DNA of 64,000 bases from Marinilactibacillus sp. Marseille-P9653 (GTDB lineage: Bacteria > Bacillota > Bacilli > Lactobacillales > Carnobacteriaceae_A). The stretch lies in contig NZ_CAKAKH010000001.1 in the NCBI RefSeq assembly GCF_916618885.1, positions 186,001 to 250,000 of the forward strand, given 5' to 3'. Both the position numbers and the translations under genes were made by a program. The notes beneath the pieces were generated by a model that did no database searches, had not been told where the DNA came from, and saw only the letters and a list, made by a program, of their open reading frames with translations. Every line of letters starts with the position of its first letter. The first letter of the stretch is position 1. Of this stretch, positions 60,969-64,000 are shown in pieces.

Positions 60969-62039
60969 TTATTTTTTCGTCAAAAAATCAGAAAAAGAAT
61001 TCGCCGATTGTTTATGAGAGGTATCTTGAACATGGGTGTACACGTCCAAAGTCATACGGACATCAGCGTGCCCCAATCTCTCTTGAACAATTCGCGGATT
61101 TTTTTCAATTTGAGATAAGAGAGTGGCATGGGTATGTCGCAAATCATGAAACCTGATTTTCTTTACCCCGGATTTTTTACATATAGTTTCCATTGCTCGA
61201 CGAACATTACGATGCATCATATAGCTCCCAACTTTAGATGCACACACAATTTCTGTATCTATTGTCTGAGAAACTTTGTGCTCTTTTAATATATTTATCT
61301 GACTTTTTGACAGGTAAATATATCGCTCTGAAGCTTTTGTTTTTAAAGACGTTCTTTTTCCTGTCCGTCGATCTAATCCTTCGGTAAGGTCAATATATTT
61401 TTCGTGAAAATTAATATCTGACCAATGAAGGCCAAGAATTTCTCCTAATCGCATCCCAGTATTTATAGCTAACCAAAAGACTATATATGAATGGTAGCCT
61501 TCTGCTTGGTTAAGAAATTTCGTGATTTCCTTTTTAGTCCAAGTATCAAAGCGCTTATACTTAATCTTAGGTTTATCTACTCTATCCATAGGATTAAATT
61601 TCATAAACTCCCATGATTGAGCTTGTTTGAACACTTTATTCATAATCAGACACATACGCACGACATAACTATTGGCATATGTTTTTTCTTTTGTAGCAAG
61701 CCATTTTTGTATCTCAATTGGCTTAATTGAAGTAATTTTTCTTGAGCCAAAAGTAGGCGCAATATGTTTTTGATATAAAGACCATTCATTATACAAATTT
61801 GTTTCATTCATATTTCTGGGAGCAATTAGAGAAAAGTAATCCTCTGTTATCTCACTAAATAATTTAGATGTCTTCTTAACAAAGAGACCTTCGGACAGTT
61901 CCTTAGTCAAAACTGCCTCATCATATTTAGCTTGATTATTAAGCTTGTGCCAATCCCCCTTTATTCTATCTCCTAGATGGTAAACACTTGCTCTGTATCT
62001 TTTCTCTCCATTTTTTAATTTCTTCTGTTCAATTGCCAT
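60969..62039 (-). CDS. int: Tyrosine-recombinase integrase of the integrative element
   Basis: The 356-residue integrase has an N-terminal arm-binding domain (GEKRYRASVYHLGDRIKGDW), a core-binding helical domain (about 60-160) and the catalytic domain with Arg in NTGMRLGEILGLHW, HDLRHTHATLL, and the nucleophile Tyr in HADVRMTLDVYTHV. This is the Tn916/phage Int type. ATG 62037-62039 is chosen because AAAGGAG lies eight bases upstream. It points toward and ends next to tRNA-Val, the usual layout at one end of a tRNA-integrated element. Confidence 0.9.
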   Translation of the reverse strand: MAIEQKKLKNGEKRYRASVYHLGDRIKGDWHKLNNQAKYDEAVLTKELSEGLFVKKTSKLFSEITEDYFSLIAPRNMNETNLYNEWSLYQKHIAPTFGSRKITSIKPIEIQKWLATKEKTYANSYVVRMCLIMNKVFKQAQSWEFMKFNPMDRVDKPKIKYKRFDTWTKKEITKFLNQAEGYHSYIVFWLAINTGMRLGEILGLHWSDINFHEKYIDLTEGLDRRTGKRTSLKTKASERYIYLSKSQINILKEHKVSQTIDTEIVCASKVGSYMMHRNVRRAMETICKKSGVKKIRFHDLRHTHATLLSQIEKNPRIVQERLGHADVRMTLDVYTHVQDTSHKQSANSFSDFLTKK

Positions 62040-62066
62040 AATTGTTTCTCCTTTCAAGAATGAAAG

Positions 62067-62105
62067 AAGAACAACCTACATACTGTAAGTATATAAGCTG
62101 TTCTT
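62067..62105 (-). terminator. Hairpin between the Xis-like and integrase genes
   Basis: AAGAACA pairs with TGTTCTT, with an inner ATACT/AGTAT stem. It could regulate read-through into the integrase gene. Confidence 0.4.
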
Positions 62106-62112
62106 TGTAATT

Positions 62113-62409
62113 TCAATGATGAGGCTGCTCTTTTATCCACTCTAACAAGAAAGATTGTGTCTCTTTGACAGGGAACAACCACTTCCTACCAATTTTCCTA
62201 CGTATTTTTTCGAACCGAGAGTCATGGAAGAATGTTTTATCAATAAATCCTTTGCTCATACCAGTAATTTGTTGTAAGTCATTAAACGTATAAAAGACTT
62301 TTTCAGTACCAATTGCTTCTAGTTTTTTCTGAATTTGATCTTTAACATGATTTTCTATAATCCTGTCGTCAATTTTGATTTGGAGAAAGGGTTTTTCTTC
62401 TATAGACAT
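62113..62409 (-). CDS. Excisionase-like helix-turn-helix protein
   Basis: The 98-residue protein has a helix-turn-helix of the excisionase/MerR-like type (TFNDLQQITGMSKGFIDKTF, then GRKWLFPVKETQSFLLEWI). It lies directly upstream of the integrase gene, as Xis does in Tn916-type elements, and probably directs excision or controls int. It is longer than Tn916 Xis. GAAAGGAC lies before the ATG. Confidence 0.65.
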   Translation of the reverse strand: MSIEEKPFLQIKIDDRIIENHVKDQIQKKLEAIGTEKVFYTFNDLQQITGMSKGFIDKTFFHDSRFEKIRRKIGRKWLFPVKETQSFLLEWIKEQPHH

Positions 62410-62518
62410 AATATAATCTGTCCTTTCGTGGAATTATTTTAAGAAGGGAATATATAATGTGGGAGAGTAAAAACGTTGTAGTCAGAGTATCAATTTTCTA
62501 TTTTATAAAAACCAGTAT

Positions 62519-63442
62519 TTACTCGATAATTTTCCATGTACTATTCTTTATTAATAGAAAGTCGTATTGAGATAGCTGATTAGATTGTGTAATATCATCT
62601 TGATACCGTACTGTGACCGTAGCTCGAACATTTTCATCTTCTTGTACATAAACAGGATCAATTAATTCTAAGAATATATACTCTCTATCTATTGCGGGTA
62701 AAATATTGTCCTCAATATAGTAAGACAATTCGCTTTGACTCGCAGTTGGGTACAGGGTGAAGAAGGACGAGAGGAACTCGTCAATTTCTTCTCGTGTGTC
62801 AGAGTCGATCGAATTATCATTTTCTAAGGGAGTGGGTTGATATAGAGATTTTGAAGGAATAGTAGTGAGAGTTGGGTTATTAACAATCACTAGATCTCCT
62901 TGTTCATCGACATGCACTCTGATTTCAAAAGCGGTATGAATGGTTTCTTCTTCGTCCTCTTCTGTTTCTTCTGTAATTCGTTGTGTGACTGAAAACGTCA
63001 CGTCAAAGTCATTATCTGTTTGTTGGTCAATTGACCAAATTTGAACATTTCGGATGGAGGAAGTAGTTGTGATGTCACTGTCTAACATAATACTATTAAG
63101 AGAAAGCAAGTCTTCCGGTAAATAGTTTTCCAATGCTTCCTGTCTTTCTTCCAACTCGTCTTCATTTCCATTCCATGCATAATACACTTTCACAAATTCA
63201 CAGACGAAATTTTCAATACTGTTGGTATCTCTAAGTTCACGCTCCACTATTGTGTTTTCATGAATGGTATGGGTATCGATTGCTGTAAAATGCTTATAAA
63301 TCGCAAAGGAAAAACTTATCCCTAATAAAATCCACAATGAAAGTACGAGTTTCTTTCTAGGATTGATAGTCAGTTGTTTTGCCTTTTTCTCTTTTACTTT
63401 TACTTTTTTATTTTTCTTATTCTTCTTAAAGAACATAATCAT
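62519..63442 (-). CDS. TcpC/Orf13-family conjugative transfer protein
   Basis: The 307-residue protein has a Lys-rich cytoplasmic N-terminus (1-30), one membrane helix (about 32-50) and two extracellular NTF2-like domains (about 70-190 and 205-307, ending YDFLLIKNSTWKII). This matches TcpC of pCW3 and Orf13 of Tn916, structural proteins of the transfer channel. AAGGGATAA precedes the ATG. The gene is intact although its neighbours upstream are truncated. Confidence 0.8.
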   Translation of the reverse strand: MIMFFKKNKKNKKVKVKEKKAKQLTINPRKKLVLSLWILLGISFSFAIYKHFTAIDTHTIHENTIVERELRDTNSIENFVCEFVKVYYAWNGNEDELEERQEALENYLPEDLLSLNSIMLDSDITTTSSIRNVQIWSIDQQTDNDFDVTFSVTQRITEETEEDEEETIHTAFEIRVHVDEQGDLVIVNNPTLTTIPSKSLYQPTPLENDNSIDSDTREEIDEFLSSFFTLYPTASQSELSYYIEDNILPAIDREYIFLELIDPVYVQEDENVRATVTVRYQDDITQSNQLSQYDFLLIKNSTWKIIE

Positions 63443-63467
63443 TTATCCCTTCTTCCGTGATTTAAGT

Positions 63468-63604
63468 TAGAGTCCGATATATGGAGCGGGGTCGACATGT
63501 TCCCCATTAAGCATAATTTTAAAATCTAAATGCACTCCTGTAGAGGTTCCTGTTGTTCCCATGGTGCCAATCCGTTGCCCTTGAGAAACGCTGTCACCAA
63601 ATAG
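63468..63604 (-). pseudogene. C-terminal remnant of an M23-type peptidase gene
   Basis: The minus strand reads GDSVSQGQRIGTMGTTGTST then GVHLDFKIMLNGEHVDPAPY and IGL with TAA at 63468-63470. This is the end of a LytM/M23 peptidoglycan endopeptidase domain (G-x-V-xx-G-Q-x-IG-x-x-G-x-TG, STG-x-HL). In related elements such a cell-wall hydrolase gene (orf14 position) precedes orf13. Everything before the GDSV segment is missing, and another gene is joined there. Confidence 0.75.
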
Positions 63605-64000
63605 GAATCTTTCAGTTCTTTTTCGACCAATTCACAGTAAAGCCCACTTTCTAATTTCTTTTCTAAATGAAGTAGTTGGTCTTGGTATTTTCCTAAGATA
63701 ATTTCTACTCGAATATGAATGAGTCCATCTTTTAATTTGTAGTAAAGTTTTGGAAAGTGCGTAATCTTTTCTTTGGTCTTTTGACTGCTTTTATCAAACA
63801 AGGTTTCTTTTTTCACTTGTTCAGACTCGTACCATTTGTTTTCCAGTAACATGCGAGCCAGTTTTTGACGATGATAGAGTTGTTTGACTCGGTCTCTTTG
63901 AAAATAAATAAACAGTAACGTAACGAGTAAACAAAAGAATAAAGCGATCCCCACAGAAAAGAGGAGAGAAGAAAGGTAGGGGGGGAGATTTCCTCTTTGT
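63526..64000 (-). pseudogene. N-terminal part of a TcpA/Orf21 (FtsK-like) coupling protein gene, truncated
   Basis: The frame is open to the window edge, so its start lies outside; an internal GTG is at 63954. It reads a membrane segment (SVGIALFFCLLVTLLFIYF), then VKQLYHRQKLARMLLENKWY, GKYQDQLLHLEKKLESGLYC and ELVEKELKDSY, which closely resembles the N-terminal part of Orf21 of Tn916. After KDSY the expected sequence and the ATPase domain are absent: the frame runs out of phase through the peptidase remnant and stops at 63526-63528. A deletion joined the two genes near 63599-63609. The product would lack the motor domain. Confidence 0.8.

Noticed and set aside
1-64000. CRISPR array, rRNA operon or replication origin
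   Set aside because: No regularly spaced repeats, no rRNA sequence and no DnaA-box cluster were seen.

Overview
The window looks like chromosome from a low-GC Gram-positive bacterium of the order Lactobacillales, most like the Carnobacteriaceae. This is inference: the sequence has strong AGGAGG ribosome sites, frequent TTG/GTG starts, T-rich hairpin terminators, a mevalonate pathway, CcpA-type cre sites, an LPXTG anchor and a Tn916-type element. No rRNA or species marker is present.

Layout. 1-5.3 kb is accessory and decayed: two diverged copies of a lysine-rich ribbon-helix-helix-like gene (one frameshifted), a lipoprotein gene hit by an IS1182-type insertion sequence, gene remnants on both strands, and a secreted polymorphic-toxin/immunity pair flanked by a 16-bp direct repeat. 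5.5-18.9 kb holds a carboxyethylornithine synthase-like gene, a sugar ABC importer with a DUF624 protein, a MscS channel, an RRNPP-type regulator, a ring-cleaving dioxygenase-like protein, the muramic acid recycling set mupG-murQ-murR with a visible promoter/operator, and RDD, DJ-1 and YtxH proteins. 19.5-26.1 kb holds a YknWXYZ/MacAB-like export operon, then a PadR regulator with three tandem DUF1129-like membrane paralogues, the last one broken. 26.4-39.5 kb holds mvaS with an unfused thiolase, a lipoprotein, mscL, a PhnCDEE-type importer, a MATE transporter and ribDE-BA-H behind an FMN riboswitch.

39.7-58.9 kb is the most notable block: an apparent xyloglucan utilization locus. It encodes a GH95-family enzyme, a YesMN-type two-component system, a DUF624 protein, an LplABC-type oligosaccharide importer, a BglK-like ROK kinase, a GH1 enzyme with the 6-phosphoglycosidase signature, a YicI-like GH31 alpha-xylosidase, a GH42 beta-galactosidase and a cell-wall-anchored GH5-X2-CBM46-type endoglucanase. 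The proposed scheme is outside cutting by the anchored GH5, ABC import of oligosaccharides, removal of fucose, galactose and xylose in the cytoplasm, then ATP-dependent phosphorylation of the cello-oligosaccharide core and hydrolysis by the phospho-beta-glucosidase. Neither sugar ABC importer in the window has its own ATPase, so a shared MsmX-type ATPase elsewhere is expected.

59-64 kb holds csaA, the class II HMG-CoA reductase (convergent with csaA), and tRNA-Val(GAC). The end of a Tn916-family integrative element abuts the tRNA: integrase, Xis-like protein and a TcpC/Orf13 protein. A deletion has joined the N-terminal part of a TcpA/Orf21 gene to the tail of an M23 peptidase gene, so the element is probably unable to transfer by itself.
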